This document shows, piece by piece, positions 16,563 through 26,600 of a stretch of DNA of 34,191 bases. Source of the DNA: an uncultured Ruminococcus sp. (GTDB lineage: Bacteria; Bacillota; Clostridia; Oscillospirales; Ruminococcaceae); the NCBI GenBank assembly GCA_902786965.1, contig CADAEJ010000019.1, positions 1 to 34,191 on the forward strand. Direction: 5' to 3'. A model generated the notes under the pieces. It made no database searches. It worked only from the letters and a program-made list of their open reading frames with translations, and was not told the origin of the DNA. The translations under genes and the position numbers were made by a program. Each line of letters starts with the position of its first letter. Positions within the stretch are counted from its first letter, which is position 1.

Positions 16563-17195
16563 TCACAGATCCATTCTGAATGTCCAGTTCCCAATAGATT
16601 TCGCTTTGTATTCAAGCGTTTCTTCTTTTACCAGCGTGAACCCGTTTTTAATATAAAAGGCTACGTTTTTCTCGGAATTGGTAGTAACGGTTATCAGATT
16701 TCCGCCGTTGGATCTTACCAAAGGGATAAGGAAATCCTGTATCGCACCCGATCCGATGCCCCGGCTCTGATATTTCGGGTCAACTGCCAGAAAAAATAAA
16801 TGCCAGCGGGGTTCAGGAATGCTTTTTACAACCATTTCAGTTTTATCTGACAATTCCATATATTTAAGGGTGTCACTAAGCCCGATTCTCGCTATGATAC
16901 CTGCCATTCCGCTGACGGCATAATCCCAAAATCCGACCGGTTTGTCTGACGGCTTCTCAACGATCACAATGGCTCTGACCTTTCCGCCCGCAATACCAAT
17001 ATAGCAGTCATCCTTGCGGACAGTAGCTTTGAATATCCCCTTCATCAGACGCTCATAAAAACTGCGAAGTTTGCTTTCTGACTTGAACCGGCCTTCAAAA
17101 GCTCCCCAAAAAAGGGGATAATCAACAAAAGACTCTGCGAAAACCTTTAACACCTCAGTTTCATACGAGCTGTCATAATGCTTATACTCAATCAT
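16563..17195 (-). CDS. GNAT-family N-acetyltransferase
   Basis: A 210-residue acetyl-CoA-dependent acetyltransferase. The CoA-binding motif A is AVDPKYQSRGIGSGAI. Motif B follows with VTTNSEKNVAFYIKNGF. The start is the ATG at 17195, 7 nt after GAGGA; a longer frame to 17252 begins upstream of the -10 box and cannot be used from this promoter. It is the first gene of a two-gene operon with the condensation-fold protein, so both may modify the same small molecule. The substrate cannot be told from sequence. Confidence 0.9.
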   Translation of the reverse strand: MIEYKHYDSSYETEVLKVFAESFVDYPLFWGAFEGRFKSESKLRSFYERLMKGIFKATVRKDDCYIGIAGGKVRAIVIVEKPSDKPVGFWDYAVSGMAGIIARIGLSDTLKYMELSDKTEMVVKSIPEPRWHLFFLAVDPKYQSRGIGSGAIQDFLIPLVRSNGGNLITVTTNSEKNVAFYIKNGFTLVKEETLEYKAKSIGNWTFRMDL

Positions 17196-17235
17196 ATACA
17201 TATCCTCATTCTGAATTGTATTATCTGCTGATATT

Positions 17236-17263
17236 ATTATATCATAATTCATAAAAAAATCAA
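17236..17263 (-). promoter_or_regulatory. Promoter of the GNAT operon
   Basis: On the minus strand: TTGATT (17258-17263), a 16-bp spacer and TGATATAAT (-10 at 17236-17241). The ATG lies 40 nt downstream. Confidence 0.85.
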
Positions 17264-17529
17264 CAGCTTGTACGATTTATTATCAATCATGAATTGTGCA
17301 CAGAATTATATCATTCCCGTTCGTTCATTTTCCCTTTCAGCCACCCATTAAAGCAAGATATCGTTTCTTCATAAGGCCTCAGGCAGACTGTCGGTATTTC
17401 TGCTGCATATAAGCGAGCTGACCTCACCTACCTCATTCAACTCTTAATATCTGCTTTCTTAGTGTATTTGCCTGATTGATCCAACACGCTGGTAGCCCTT
17501 TGATTCTTGGGAACTGAAAGTAAGAATGC
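17264..17529. other. Region without a supported gene
   Basis: No gene can be supported. A minus-strand frame of about 37 codons ends near 17310 (containing RPYEETISCFNGW) but has no good start or recognised family. It may be the tail of a lost gene. Confidence 0.4.
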
Positions 17530-17673
17530 CTTACTCCCAATAAGGTCGCTGACTATATACACTTCTATAACCATGAACGTCCGCATAAATCAAATGGATA
17601 TAAAACTCCTGACAGAAAAGAAAAAGCCTATTATGCTAACGAAAGCAAAACAGACTATGGTTCGGATCTGTAG
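17530..17673 (+). pseudogene. Remnant of an IS3-family transposase C-terminus
   Basis: The frame ending in TAG at 17671 reads DYIHFYNHERPHKSNGYKTP. This closely matches the end of IS3/IS150-type integrase-core transposases, whose common form is YIxFYNxERxHxSLGYxTP. Upstream in the same frame there are stops within about 20 codons, so only this fragment of the catalytic domain survives. No terminal inverted repeats were found. It marks an old insertion between the GNAT operon and the tRNA genes. Confidence 0.65.
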
Positions 17674-17767
17674 TCCCGGCAGAAAAATGTATCAGTTTTC
17701 GCTCGTTTTAACATTTCAAGCTTATCGTACAAACCGTCAAAACCGCGCAGATGCGTTGGATATAACA

Positions 17768-17806
17768 AATGACCCCACAGTCATGGTTCGTAACTGTGGG
17801 GTCATT
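17768..17806 (-). terminator. Terminator of the tRNA-Gln pair
   Basis: A perfect 13-bp stem (17768-17780 with 17794-17806) just downstream of the second tRNA. The minus-strand T tract is weak (ATTTGTT). Confidence 0.7.
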
Positions 17807-17810
17807 CACA

Positions 17811-17886
17811 TGGCTGGGGTGGAAGGATTCGAACCTTCGGAATGACGGAGTCAGAGTCCGTTGCCTTACCACTTGGCGACACCCCA
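17811..17886 (-). tRNA. tRNA-Gln (anticodon CTG)
   Basis: 76 nt with an encoded CCA end. The acceptor stem TGGGGTG/CACCCCA has the U1-A72 pair usual for bacterial tRNA-Gln. The anticodon loop is CTCTGAC, giving anticodon CTG. The T loop is TTCGAAT. It lies 11 nt after the other tRNA-Gln. Confidence 0.97.
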
Positions 17887-17897
17887 ATACTTATTAC

Positions 17898-17973
17898 TGG
17901 CTGGGATAGATGGATTCGAACCATCGAAATGACGGAGTCAAAGTCCGCTGCCTTACCTCTTGGCTATATCCCA
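17898..17973 (-). tRNA. tRNA-Gln (anticodon TTG)
   Basis: 76 nt with an encoded CCA end. The acceptor stem is TGGGATA/TATCCCA. The anticodon loop is CTTTGAC, giving anticodon TTG. It is the first of two tandem glutamine tRNAs transcribed on the minus strand. Confidence 0.97.
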
Positions 17974-18036
17974 ATATTAAGGGTATCACAGCTTCCTGCT
18001 CATTCCGTCCAAGACCTTTCCTCAGACAGCTTAATC

Positions 18037-18065
18037 ATTATACCACAACGGCGGACAGATTTCAA
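18037..18065 (-). promoter_or_regulatory. Promoter of the tRNA-Gln pair
   Basis: On the minus strand: TTGAAA (18060-18065), a 17-bp spacer ending TGG, and TATAAT (18037-18042). Confidence 0.85.
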
Positions 18066-18224
18066 GTGAATTGTCTTTTGTTTACAATTTATTTACAAAC
18101 GTCCCTTTGTCCGTTTGGTGTAAATGAAATTCCTGCCTGACAGGAACAATATTACATTAAACGCAAACAGCGATCTTACGCCAAAAAGGTAAATATATAA
18201 ACCAAAGAAAATACGCGTTCTGTA

Positions 18225-18253
18225 TTGACTTTATTGCTAAAATGTGTTATTCT
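18225..18253 (+). promoter_or_regulatory. Promoter of the sensor-EAL fusion gene
   Basis: TTGACT (18225-18230), a 17-bp spacer and TATTCT (18248-18253). Confidence 0.8.
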
Positions 18254-18299
18254 AAAGTGGGTATATCCAATTCATTTTATGCGTTGAGGAGGTGTGCAG

Positions 18300-21200
18300 A
18301 TGGGCGAGCGAAGAAAGCGCTATGCTGTTTTGGTCGGACAAGCTGATGAAAGCTATCAGCAGCGTTTTATCACAGGCTTTTTGCGCAAGGCGTTTGCCGA
18401 TAATACCGATGTCTGCATATTCTCAATGTATCTGAAATATCAGGATACCTCCGTAAGAGAGCAGGCTGATTCAAACATCTTTTCGCTTATGGAGCCGTCT
18501 GCTTTTGACGGTGCTGTAATACTTAAAGACAGCATACAGACCGCGGGCGCTGCGGAGAGGATCGAAAAGCGCCTTAAAGAGAGCTTTGACAAGCCTGTAC
18601 TTGTCGTTGAGAAGCCGAGTGAATACTTCCCCTATGTCATCACAGACGGCTATCAGGCGATGTACGACATCGTAACGCATATGATAGTCAATCACGGGTT
18701 TAAGGATATTGGCTTTCTTTCGGGCAAAAAGTGGCATGAGCATTCTATACAGCGTATGCAGGCGTATAAAGACGCTATGCACGACCACGGACTCGAGGTA
18801 AATGAGGACAGGATAGTTCACGGCGACTTCTGGTATCAAAGCGGTGAAATGTGCGCAGAGCAGTATATCTCCAAGCAGCACAGCCTGCCCGAGGCAGTAG
18901 TGTGCGCAAATGACCAGATGGCTATCGGTCTTTGCAAAGCGCTTTCCGAACGCGGTATAAGAATACCCGAGGACGTTGCGGTCGCAGGTTACGATACAAC
19001 GTATGAGGGTCAGACAAGTCCTAAATCTCTCACATCTACACTTATCCCCGCCGATGAGATGGGCGAGTATGCCCACTATTTCCTGAAAACCAAGGCACAG
19101 GGTATCGAGCCCGAGCCTTACGATAAAATACCAACTCTCGTTTCGGGCGAAAGCTGCGGCTGCAAGGTGCATACCATCGCACAGTATTCGCTGCGCCGCG
19201 ACCACTGGGGCACACCTGTCTCCGAGGAGGGTTACAGCTCTATCTTCAATAAGATGGAGGAGAACCTTATTATGCAGCAGAATATGGAGGACTTCGCAGG
19301 TGCGCTGTACTCCTACTGCTATCAGCTGACAGGCGCGAAGAGTTTTCATATCTGCCTTACTAACTGGTGGAAGTATACCGAACAGGACGCAGGTCTGCAC
19401 CTGCGCAACGAGGGCTATCCCGATAAGATGACCTACGCCATCAGGTACAGCGGCGACCGAAAGAACAATAAGCTCTCCACCAACGAAACCTTTGAAACAA
19501 GGATAATGCTGCCCGACCTTTACGAAAGGCGCGATAAGCCGACTGCGTTTATCTTCACGCCGCTTTTCTTTGAGACCGAGTGCTTTGGCTATGCCGTTAT
19601 CAATTACGGTGATGAAGCGCGCAGCTATGACGAGGATTACCGCAGGTGGATAAACTCGGTGATGCGAGCCTTTGAAGCGCTGCGCAGAAATCTTGTCATC
19701 GCCAATATGCAGCAGATGATGAAAAAGTTCAAGGTCAGCAAATTCGGCGGCGTGAACAGCGCCTACGAAATGATGAGCGATGAGGAAAAGCTCGACCACG
19801 ATACCGTGGGACAGATCCTTGACAACAATCTGCTGACATATCACTTTCAGCCTATCGTCAGCGCAAAGGACGGCTCGATATATGCCTACGAGGCGCTTAT
19901 GCGGTCAAATACCGAAAGACCTATATCACCGCTGCGCATAATCAAGTTTGCGACTATGCAGGGCAGGCTTGAAGATGTCGAACGCGCGACCTTTGTAAAC
20001 GTGCTTTCCATAATAGATAAGAAAAAGCAGCGGCTGGGAAATGCAAAGGTGTTTATAAACAGCATACCCGGCGTGCGCCTGCACGATCCCGATAATAATG
20101 TCATCGAAGGGTACCTCAAAGCCAATTCGGAAATGGTAGTCGTAGAGCTTACCGAAGAGGCTGAATTGAGCGATGAAGAGCTCGAAAGGCTCAAGGACTA
20201 CCTCAAAAACCTCGGCATAGAGATCGCAGTTGATGACTACGGTACAGGCTACTCCAATGTGTCAAATCTTCTGCGCTATATGCCTAACTATGTTAAGATA
20301 GACAGAGCGCTTTTGTCGGGTATCCAGAGCGACAGCCACAAGCAGCACTTTGTCCGCGAGATAATAAGCTTTTGCCACGATAACGATATCCTCGCGCTTG
20401 CCGAGGGCGTTGAGACCTCAGACGAGCTTGCAACTGTCATTCACCTCGGGGCAGATCTTATACAAGGCTTCTATACAGGTAAACCGTCGCCGATGTTTGC
20501 AGGTGAGATAAACACCGCTGTACAAGGCGAGATAAAGACCTATTATCAGGAGTTCCTTGACGGAACTACCAAAAAGACCTACACCGCAGGCAAGACCAAC
20601 CGTATATCGCTTGGCACGCTCGTCAGGGACAGATGCACCGATATCGTCGTAGGTCAGGGAACTATGGTGTATAAGGATATCTCCATCATTGGCGCACCGT
20701 CGCTCCAAACGGATATCCACCTGCGCGTTGCCACGGGCTACATCGGCAGGATAAGCTTTGAGAATGTTTATCTCTCCAACGTCAAGGGCAGACCGTGTAT
20801 CGACATCGGCGAGAACTGTGATGTAACGCTTTCGCTGCAGGGCTCAAATGTCCTTGCAAATGGAGGCATCTGCGTGCCCGAAAGCTCGCGGCTGGTAATA
20901 GAGGGCGACGGCGATCTGAGCATATCCTGCAACAATCCCCAATACTACTGCATCGGCAACGAGCTTGACCAAAAGTGCGGCGAGATAGTCTTTGAGCAGG
21001 ACGGCATCATTGAAATACATTCTCACGGTATGAACGGCGTGTGCATCGGTGCAGGCAAGGGCGGAACTATCCGTATCAACAAAGGACAGTATAAGCTGCA
21101 CGTCACGGGCGATATGGGCGTGGGCATAGGCTCGGTTACGGACGACATCAAGCTGGAGATAAACAGCTGCAATATCCTCGGCGAGCTGTACGTCAGCGAG

Positions 21201-21653
21201 GGCGTGGCAATTGGCTCACACAGCGGCAGCGTTGATATATCTCTTGCACGAAGCTCATATAAGCTCGACGTAAACGGCAATACCATAGTCGGCATAGGAA
21301 CGATAAAGGGCGAAAGCGCAAGTATCTCAATGCTCGAGCTTAGCGGAGAGATAAGTATGCGTGCGGATAATTCCACAGGCTACGGCGCACTTGAAGGCTC
21401 AAGCCGCATCTATGTGGCATTTGCATCAATGCATATGGGCATATCGGGCAAGAACGCACTCGCGCTGGGCGGACGAAACGAGAACACCGACATCGTGTTC
21501 AACAATGTCGATACCCGCAGCGATGTGCATAACCTTATCGACAAGGACACCTATGCACCGCCCGAAAGGATACGCCTTATCAACGGCAGACGCACGTTTA
21601 TGGTCAACGATAAGGAAATAGAGCGCAAGCTCACATATGATTTTAACGATTAA
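18300..21653 (+). CDS. c-di-GMP phosphodiesterase: LacI-type sensor domain, EAL domain and C-terminal beta-helix-like domain
   Basis: A 1117-residue protein without signal peptide or membrane segment. Residues 1-290 resemble the ligand-binding core of LacI-type regulators (VVCANDQMAIGL, VAVAGYDTT) but lack a DNA-binding helix-turn-helix. A linker of about 200 residues, possibly GAF-like, follows. The EAL domain (about 515-740) is complete: EALMR from 531, FINS, ELTEE, DDYGTG with D645-D646, KIDR, EGVET and QGFYTG. Active c-di-GMP hydrolysis is therefore likely. Residues about 765-1100 form repeats rich in Gly, Ile and Val with GxGxG turns (for example CIGAGKGG and GIGTIKG). They look like a right-handed beta-helix normally found on surface polysaccharide-binding proteins. 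The start is the ATG behind GAGGAGG. The sensor probably binds a sugar. Confidence 0.88.
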   Translation: MGERRKRYAVLVGQADESYQQRFITGFLRKAFADNTDVCIFSMYLKYQDTSVREQADSNIFSLMEPSAFDGAVILKDSIQTAGAAERIEKRLKESFDKPVLVVEKPSEYFPYVITDGYQAMYDIVTHMIVNHGFKDIGFLSGKKWHEHSIQRMQAYKDAMHDHGLEVNEDRIVHGDFWYQSGEMCAEQYISKQHSLPEAVVCANDQMAIGLCKALSERGIRIPEDVAVAGYDTTYEGQTSPKSLTSTLIPADEMGEYAHYFLKTKAQGIEPEPYDKIPTLVSGESCGCKVHTIAQYSLRRDHWGTPVSEEGYSSIFNKMEENLIMQQNMEDFAGALYSYCYQLTGAKSFHICLTNWWKYTEQDAGLHLRNEGYPDKMTYAIRYSGDRKNNKLSTNETFETRIMLPDLYERRDKPTAFIFTPLFFETECFGYAVINYGDEARSYDEDYRRWINSVMRAFEALRRNLVIANMQQMMKKFKVSKFGGVNSAYEMMSDEEKLDHDTVGQILDNNLLTYHFQPIVSAKDGSIYAYEALMRSNTERPISPLRIIKFATMQGRLEDVERATFVNVLSIIDKKKQRLGNAKVFINSIPGVRLHDPDNNVIEGYLKANSEMVVVELTEEAELSDEELERLKDYLKNLGIEIAVDDYGTGYSNVSNLLRYMPNYVKIDRALLSGIQSDSHKQHFVREIISFCHDNDILALAEGVETSDELATVIHLGADLIQGFYTGKPSPMFAGEINTAVQGEIKTYYQEFLDGTTKKTYTAGKTNRISLGTLVRDRCTDIVVGQGTMVYKDISIIGAPSLQTDIHLRVATGYIGRISFENVYLSNVKGRPCIDIGENCDVTLSLQGSNVLANGGICVPESSRLVIEGDGDLSISCNNPQYYCIGNELDQKCGEIVFEQDGIIEIHSHGMNGVCIGAGKGGTIRINKGQYKLHVTGDMGVGIGSVTDDIKLEINSCNILGELYVSEGVAIGSHSGSVDISLARSSYKLDVNGNTIVGIGTIKGESASISMLELSGEISMRADNSTGYGALEGSSRIYVAFASMHMGISGKNALALGGRNENTDIVFNNVDTRSDVHNLIDKDTYAPPERIRLINGRRTFMVNDKEIERKLTYDFND

Positions 21654-21688
21654 AAAGTCTCACGGGATATTGATCCTGTGAGACTTTT
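21653..21688. terminator. Bidirectional terminator between converging genes
   Basis: A 16-bp stem (21653-21668 with 21673-21688, one G-T pair) with a 4-nt loop and A/T tracts on both sides. It serves the EAL gene and the anti-sigma-like gene. Confidence 0.9.
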
Positions 21689-21704
21689 GCATTGCTGGCG
21701 TTTT

Positions 21705-22913
21705 TCAGCTGACCTCGCTGTTTATTCCGTAGTATGAATGTATAGTTGTGACGCTTGTGTATTCGCGCCCGAACCCGAGCGGGTTGCTGTCATCGTATAC
21801 CTCAAATGTGAACTGCACATCGTAGCCCACACATTCGCCTGTGTCCTTATAGCTTTCTTTAGACTTGAAAAGCATCCTGTCCGTGTCTGCAGCCTTTTTA
21901 TCAGCTGTTAACGGTATTGATCCGTCTTTATCACGTTCAGATGTCGTGGTAAGCCCGTCAAGAGTCTGCTGACTTGCTCCCTTGATGTGCGGTGTGAGCT
22001 TTATCGTCATCTTATCGTCCTTGATGCGCACACCGCCGGGTATTTTTACATCAATACCTTCAATGTACGCCGCATCGTAAAGCGTGTTGATCTTATAGGA
22101 TATAGATATATTGTCGCGCACCTCACGCGAGATAACAGTTCTCCCGTTAGTGCTTTCAAGCTCCTGCTTTGTCACAAAGTCCTTGCAGACGGAGGTGTTT
22201 GTCTCCCAGTCTATCGGCAGATTTTTGCCGTACTGCGAGAAAAACGATTCCGTGTATAAGCCACTCGGTACATTAAATCTGTAACCATACGTCTTTTTGC
22301 CGAGCCGAACGTGAATGTACCCGTTGTGTTCTGTGTCCTCACTGTATACCAGACTGTCCTCGCCGTCCTTGCGGTGTATTGCAAGCACGCGTATGTTATT
22401 CAGGGTGAATATCACGCCGCTGTCCGTTTTCATCTCTTTGACGTTCATAAGATACCTGCCAAGCGCCGCCGCCGTGCGCGAGTGTACATCAGGGTGCCTG
22501 CTTTCCTGCGTAACGTCAGCACATTCCGATTCATCGTATTTTACGCTGCTTTCGCTTATCGCGTAGAATTTCTTGTCATCGCTCACAAGCTGCGAGATAA
22601 ACTCGTTCGCCTCTTTATCAAGCCCTTTGGGCATTACCGTTTGCTGCTTTGCGCTGTCATTTTGCTGCTGTGATACAGGTGATATCTGCTGCTGTGATGA
22701 CAAAGCCTCGGGCTTGTGCGAACTGCTTATGTATAAAAATCCTGCTGCACCGACCGTCAGCGCGAGTGCCGCGAACACCAGCGCCCTGCCAAGATGCGAG
22801 AACCTGACCGATGCCTTAGCGGGCTTTTTCTCTATCGCCTCGTCAGCCGTCAGGTCTGTCGGCAGCTTGAGATTGCTCGCCATCGACTGCCTTATAAGCT
22901 CCTTTTCAGTCAT
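21705..22913 (-). CDS. Probable membrane-anchored anti-sigma factor with a large extracellular domain
   Basis: A 402-residue protein. A short cytoplasmic N-terminus (1-40) precedes one transmembrane segment (about 44-63), a Gln/Ser-rich linker and an extracellular domain of about 300 residues. Its beta-rich sequence resembles the DUF4179-type extracytoplasmic regions of sigma-linked proteins, though I cannot assign a domain with certainty. Its ATG overlaps the sigma factor stop by 8 bp, which is the main evidence for an anti-sigma role. The N-terminus would bind the sigma factor and the outer domain would sense an envelope signal. Confidence 0.7.
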   Translation of the reverse strand: MTEKELIRQSMASNLKLPTDLTADEAIEKKPAKASVRFSHLGRALVFAALALTVGAAGFLYISSSHKPEALSSQQQISPVSQQQNDSAKQQTVMPKGLDKEANEFISQLVSDDKKFYAISESSVKYDESECADVTQESRHPDVHSRTAAALGRYLMNVKEMKTDSGVIFTLNNIRVLAIHRKDGEDSLVYSEDTEHNGYIHVRLGKKTYGYRFNVPSGLYTESFFSQYGKNLPIDWETNTSVCKDFVTKQELESTNGRTVISREVRDNISISYKINTLYDAAYIEGIDVKIPGGVRIKDDKMTIKLTPHIKGASQQTLDGLTTTSERDKDGSIPLTADKKAADTDRMLFKSKESYKDTGECVGYDVQFTFEVYDDSNPLGFGREYTSVTTIHSYYGINSEVS

Positions 22914-23439
22914 CTTCCTTCCTCCTTGTGTACTTTCTGCGTATCAGCCTTACAGCGCGGTATAGCCGCTGCCTGACCGTGTTTTCGTTCATCTTCAGTA
23001 TCCTTGCAGTCTCCTCAAGCGGCAGGTCCATAAAGTAGTGCAGGTAAAACATCCTCTGCACATCAGCACTTTGCGAGCGTATCTCTCTGAACACCTGATC
23101 GAAAAGCTCGCTGTTTATCACCGCAAGCTCAATGTCCTCGCCGCTTGGAATATCGCCGATGTCTTCATCACTGCCTTTTGCCGAAAGGCTCACGCGCGCC
23201 CTGAGCCTTTGCATAGCGGTGTAGTAATGTGCAATACAGTGCTTTGCCGTACCTATGACGAAAGCCTGTTCGTCCTTTATCTGCTTTCCCTTTGAAAGCG
23301 CCTCAAACACCCGCGTATATGTCTCCTGATAGATGTCCTGTATATCACATATGTTTATGCATTTTGATGCTATGTATTTCAGCACGCCTTGCTTTGTGTT
23401 CTCGTAAAGCTGTTCAAAGCGCGGCTCTGTCTGCTCCAT
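22906..23439 (-). CDS. ECF-type RNA polymerase sigma factor
   Basis: A 177-residue sigma-70 family protein. Region 2 (about 10-75) includes DIQDIYQETYTRVFEAL for core binding and -10 recognition. Region 4 (about 120-172) has the helix-turn-helix LPLEETARILKMNENTVRQRLYRAVRLI that reads the -35 element. GGGAGGTGAGG precedes the ATG. It is coupled to a probable anti-sigma gene. No convincing autoregulatory promoter was recognised. Its regulon may include surface genes of this window, but that is only a guess. Confidence 0.93.
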   Translation of the reverse strand: MEQTEPRFEQLYENTKQGVLKYIASKCINICDIQDIYQETYTRVFEALSKGKQIKDEQAFVIGTAKHCIAHYYTAMQRLRARVSLSAKGSDEDIGDIPSGEDIELAVINSELFDQVFREIRSQSADVQRMFYLHYFMDLPLEETARILKMNENTVRQRLYRAVRLIRRKYTRRKEDD

Positions 23440-23562
23440 TACCTCACCTCCCTATAACAGTAGTGTAAAAAGCATAGCAAATAGTTGTAGATTTTTTGTA
23501 AACGTTTTGTGTATTTTCATCATCGGCGCGTAATAGAAATTCAATAAGATCTCTATAAATAG

Positions 23563-23591
23563 TTGCATTTCCGCGCCGCTTGTGATATAAT
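23563..23591 (+). promoter_or_regulatory. Promoter of the GGDEF/EAL gene
   Basis: TTGCAT (23563-23568), a 17-bp spacer and TGATATAAT (-10 at 23586-23591). Confidence 0.8.
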
Positions 23592-23637
23592 ATACTAAAT
23601 ATATATTCAACCACAAAACTATCGGAGGACCGACACC

Positions 23638-26600
23638 ATGACAAATGATCCGATCTTCAATAAAATAGCTGATGCTTTGCTTGCGGACTATACCAGCGTT
23701 TACTACGTCAATGCCGTAACGGATGAATACAGCTGGTATTCGTCCGATCCCAAGCTGCGCGCATTTCACGAAAAACACGGCGGCAGGGACTTTTTTGCCA
23801 ACGTTATCAGCAACTCGCAGGAGATGGTCTACGAGCCCGACAGGCAGACCTTCCTGCACGAGTTCAACAAAGAGAACCTTCTTGCGCAGATGAAAAGGGG
23901 AACGCTCAAGAACATCGAGTACCGCCTTATGATAGACGGCAAGCCCGTGTATCATTCACTGCGCCTTATCAGAGGCGTGAGGGATGACGATGATTATTTT
24001 ATCCTTGGTGTGCTGAATATCGACGATATGGTAAGGGCAAGGCATGAGGCTGAAAGGGCAGAGCAGGAGCGCGAGGTATTCAACCAGATAGCAGGCAGCC
24101 TTGCCGAGCATTACGATACCCTTTACTATGTTGACATACAGACCAACAAGTATTTTGAGTTCTCCTCGTCAGACGATTACAAGAGCCTTCAGATACCCAC
24201 ATCAGGTGACGACTTTTTCAAAGAGAGCCGAAAGAATATCAGAAAGCTTGTCCACCCCGATGATGTTGACAGAGTGGTAAAGCTCTTTTATAAGGAAAGA
24301 ATACTTCAAAACCTTGCCGATAAAAATACGGTAAAAGTGACCTATCGCCTTAACATCGGCGGAAAGCAGAGATACTACCGCACCTCACAGATATGGGCGA
24401 GCGACAAAAAGCACGTTATAATCGGTATCGAAAATATCGACAAGGAGATACAGACCGAGAAAAAGCTCAAAGAAACGCAGAAAAAGAACGTCACCTACGA
24501 GCAGATAGCCGAGAGCCTTGCCTCGCATTATGACGTTATCTACTATATTGATTCATCAAGCGGCAGGTATGCCGAGTTCACCTCCAACCACATCTACGGC
24601 AATCTTGAGCTTCAGGAAGAGGGTGTGGACTTCTTTGCCGATGCACAGCGCAATATCGTGCAGCTTGTCCACCCCGATGATGCTGAAAGGGTCGCAAAGG
24701 TGCTTGAAAGGGACTTCCTTATCTCCGCACTTGAAGATAACAAGCAGCTGCGCACCGACTACCGCCTTATAGTCAACGGCAAAACGCAGTATACAAGGTT
24801 CTCGGTCATATGGTCAAGCGACAAGATACATTTTATCATCGGCGTTGAAAACATCAATGCCGAGGTCAAAAGAGAAAAAGAGCAGGTCAAGGCGCTCGAT
24901 CAGGCAAACGACCTTGCAAGGCGTGACGAGCTTACAGGCGTGCGCAACAAAAAAGCATTCAGCGAGCTTGAGGTCACCGTTCAGCACAATATCGACAGCG
25001 GACTTGATTATTTCCCGTTCGCCCTTGTCGTGTTCGATATTAACAACCTCAAGCTTGTCAACGACTCGCAGGGTCATAAGGCAGGCGATGAATATATCCG
25101 CGCGGCTTGTCGGCTCATATGCAATGTTTTCACTCACAGCCAGGTGTTCCGCATAGGCGGTGACGAGTTCGTAGCGTTCCTTGGCAGCGGTGATTTCTTT
25201 GACAGGATAGCTCTGCTCGAAAAGCTCAAAACCACAGTCAGAGAGAACCTCATCAACGGCGAGGGCGCAGTTGTCGCGGCAGGTATGGCTATCTTTGAAA
25301 GGGATATGGACGATAAGTTCTCCGATGTTTTTGAGCGCGCCGACAGTAAGATGTACGAGGACAAGAACAGGCTCAAAGAGGTATTCCGCACAGGCGTTAA
25401 TATGCCCGAAAAGCACAGGATAGATGCCGCTATACCGACCGAGCGCAGAACAAAGCTCGAGGGCTTGTTCAAAGCATTCAGCATCATTTCCGAGGGCACA
25501 TACGTCTACCTTTGCGATATGAAATATGACTACTCCATATGGTCAAAGACCGCAGTCGATGCCTTTGGTCTGCCGGCAGAGCGTATGTACAGGGCAGGCG
25601 ATATATGGGAGGAGCATATCCACCCCGACGACCGCGAGACCTACCGAAACGGTATCAATGATATCTTCACAGGCAATTCCACAGGTCACGATATGCAGTA
25701 CCGCGCAAGACGTGTGAACGGCGATTATGATGTTTGCACCTGCCGCGGAATAGTCCTGCGTGACGACAGTGGCGCTCCCGACTATTTCGGCGGAGTTATC
25801 CGCAACCACGATATCCTCGGTCATATCGACGAGCTTACAGGTCTGCGCAATCAGTACGGCTTCTTTGAGGACCTCAAGACCGTGCTTGAAACGACCGTGC
25901 CCGTTCGCGTGTTCATGGTCGGCATAAGCAGATTTTCCGAGATAAACGAGCTTTACGGCTACCATTTCGGCAATAACGTGCTTCAGCGCTTTGGCAGACT
26001 TTTGTTTGAACACGTTGCAAATGACGGCAGCGCATACCGCCTTGACGGAACAAAGTTTGCCATAATCAGCAGCACTCAAACGCTGAATGAAATGGAAGAA
26101 AAGTATGAAGACCTGCGCAGCTTCTGCCGTGAGAAATTCTATTCTGATGATAAAAAGCTTGTGCTTGAGCTTAACGCAGGCGCGATAAATGTTGACTACT
26201 TCAACATCGACTACCAGACTATCTATGCCTGCCTCAACTTTGCCTATGGTGAATCAAAGATAAAGGCACAGGGCGATGCTGTCGAGTTCACCAACGGACG
26301 CAGCAAGGACAGCAAGCGCCATATCGAGCAGCTCCACACGATACGCGATTCTATAATACGCGCGTTCCGCGGATTTTTCCTGCTCTTCCAGCCCGTTGTC
26401 GATCCTCACGCACACAGACTTGTCGGCGGCGAGGCGCTCCTGCGCTGGCAGAATGAAGAGTACGGCGTTGTTCCGCCCGACAGCTTTATCCCCGTGCTTG
26501 AAAGAGATCCGCTGTTCTGCGGTCTGGGCGAATGGGTACTGAAAATGTCGGTCAAGGCAGGAAAGAAAATGCGCGAGATCTACCCCGATTTCGTGATGAA

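Larger units (their letters stand above)
17974..18299. other. Divergent promoter region between the tRNA-Gln pair and the EAL gene
   Basis: There is no gene here. It contains the minus-strand tRNA promoter (18037-18065) and the plus-strand promoter of the EAL fusion gene (18225-18253). Nothing else is recognised. Confidence 0.7.

Noticed and set aside
17264-17440. Minus-strand peptide frame containing RPYEETISCFNGW
   Set aside because: About 37 codons, no convincing start and no family recognised; kept only as a note on the gap.
17507-18140. Open frames over the tRNA-Gln genes coding GVEGFEPSE and similar
   Set aside because: They are reverse readings of the tRNA T arms and acceptor stems, a common source of false proteins. 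No ribosome sites are present.
18471-19844. A 457-codon frame on the minus strand inside the EAL fusion gene
   Set aside because: It is a shadow of the strongly supported plus-strand gene, with no ribosome site or family-like sequence.
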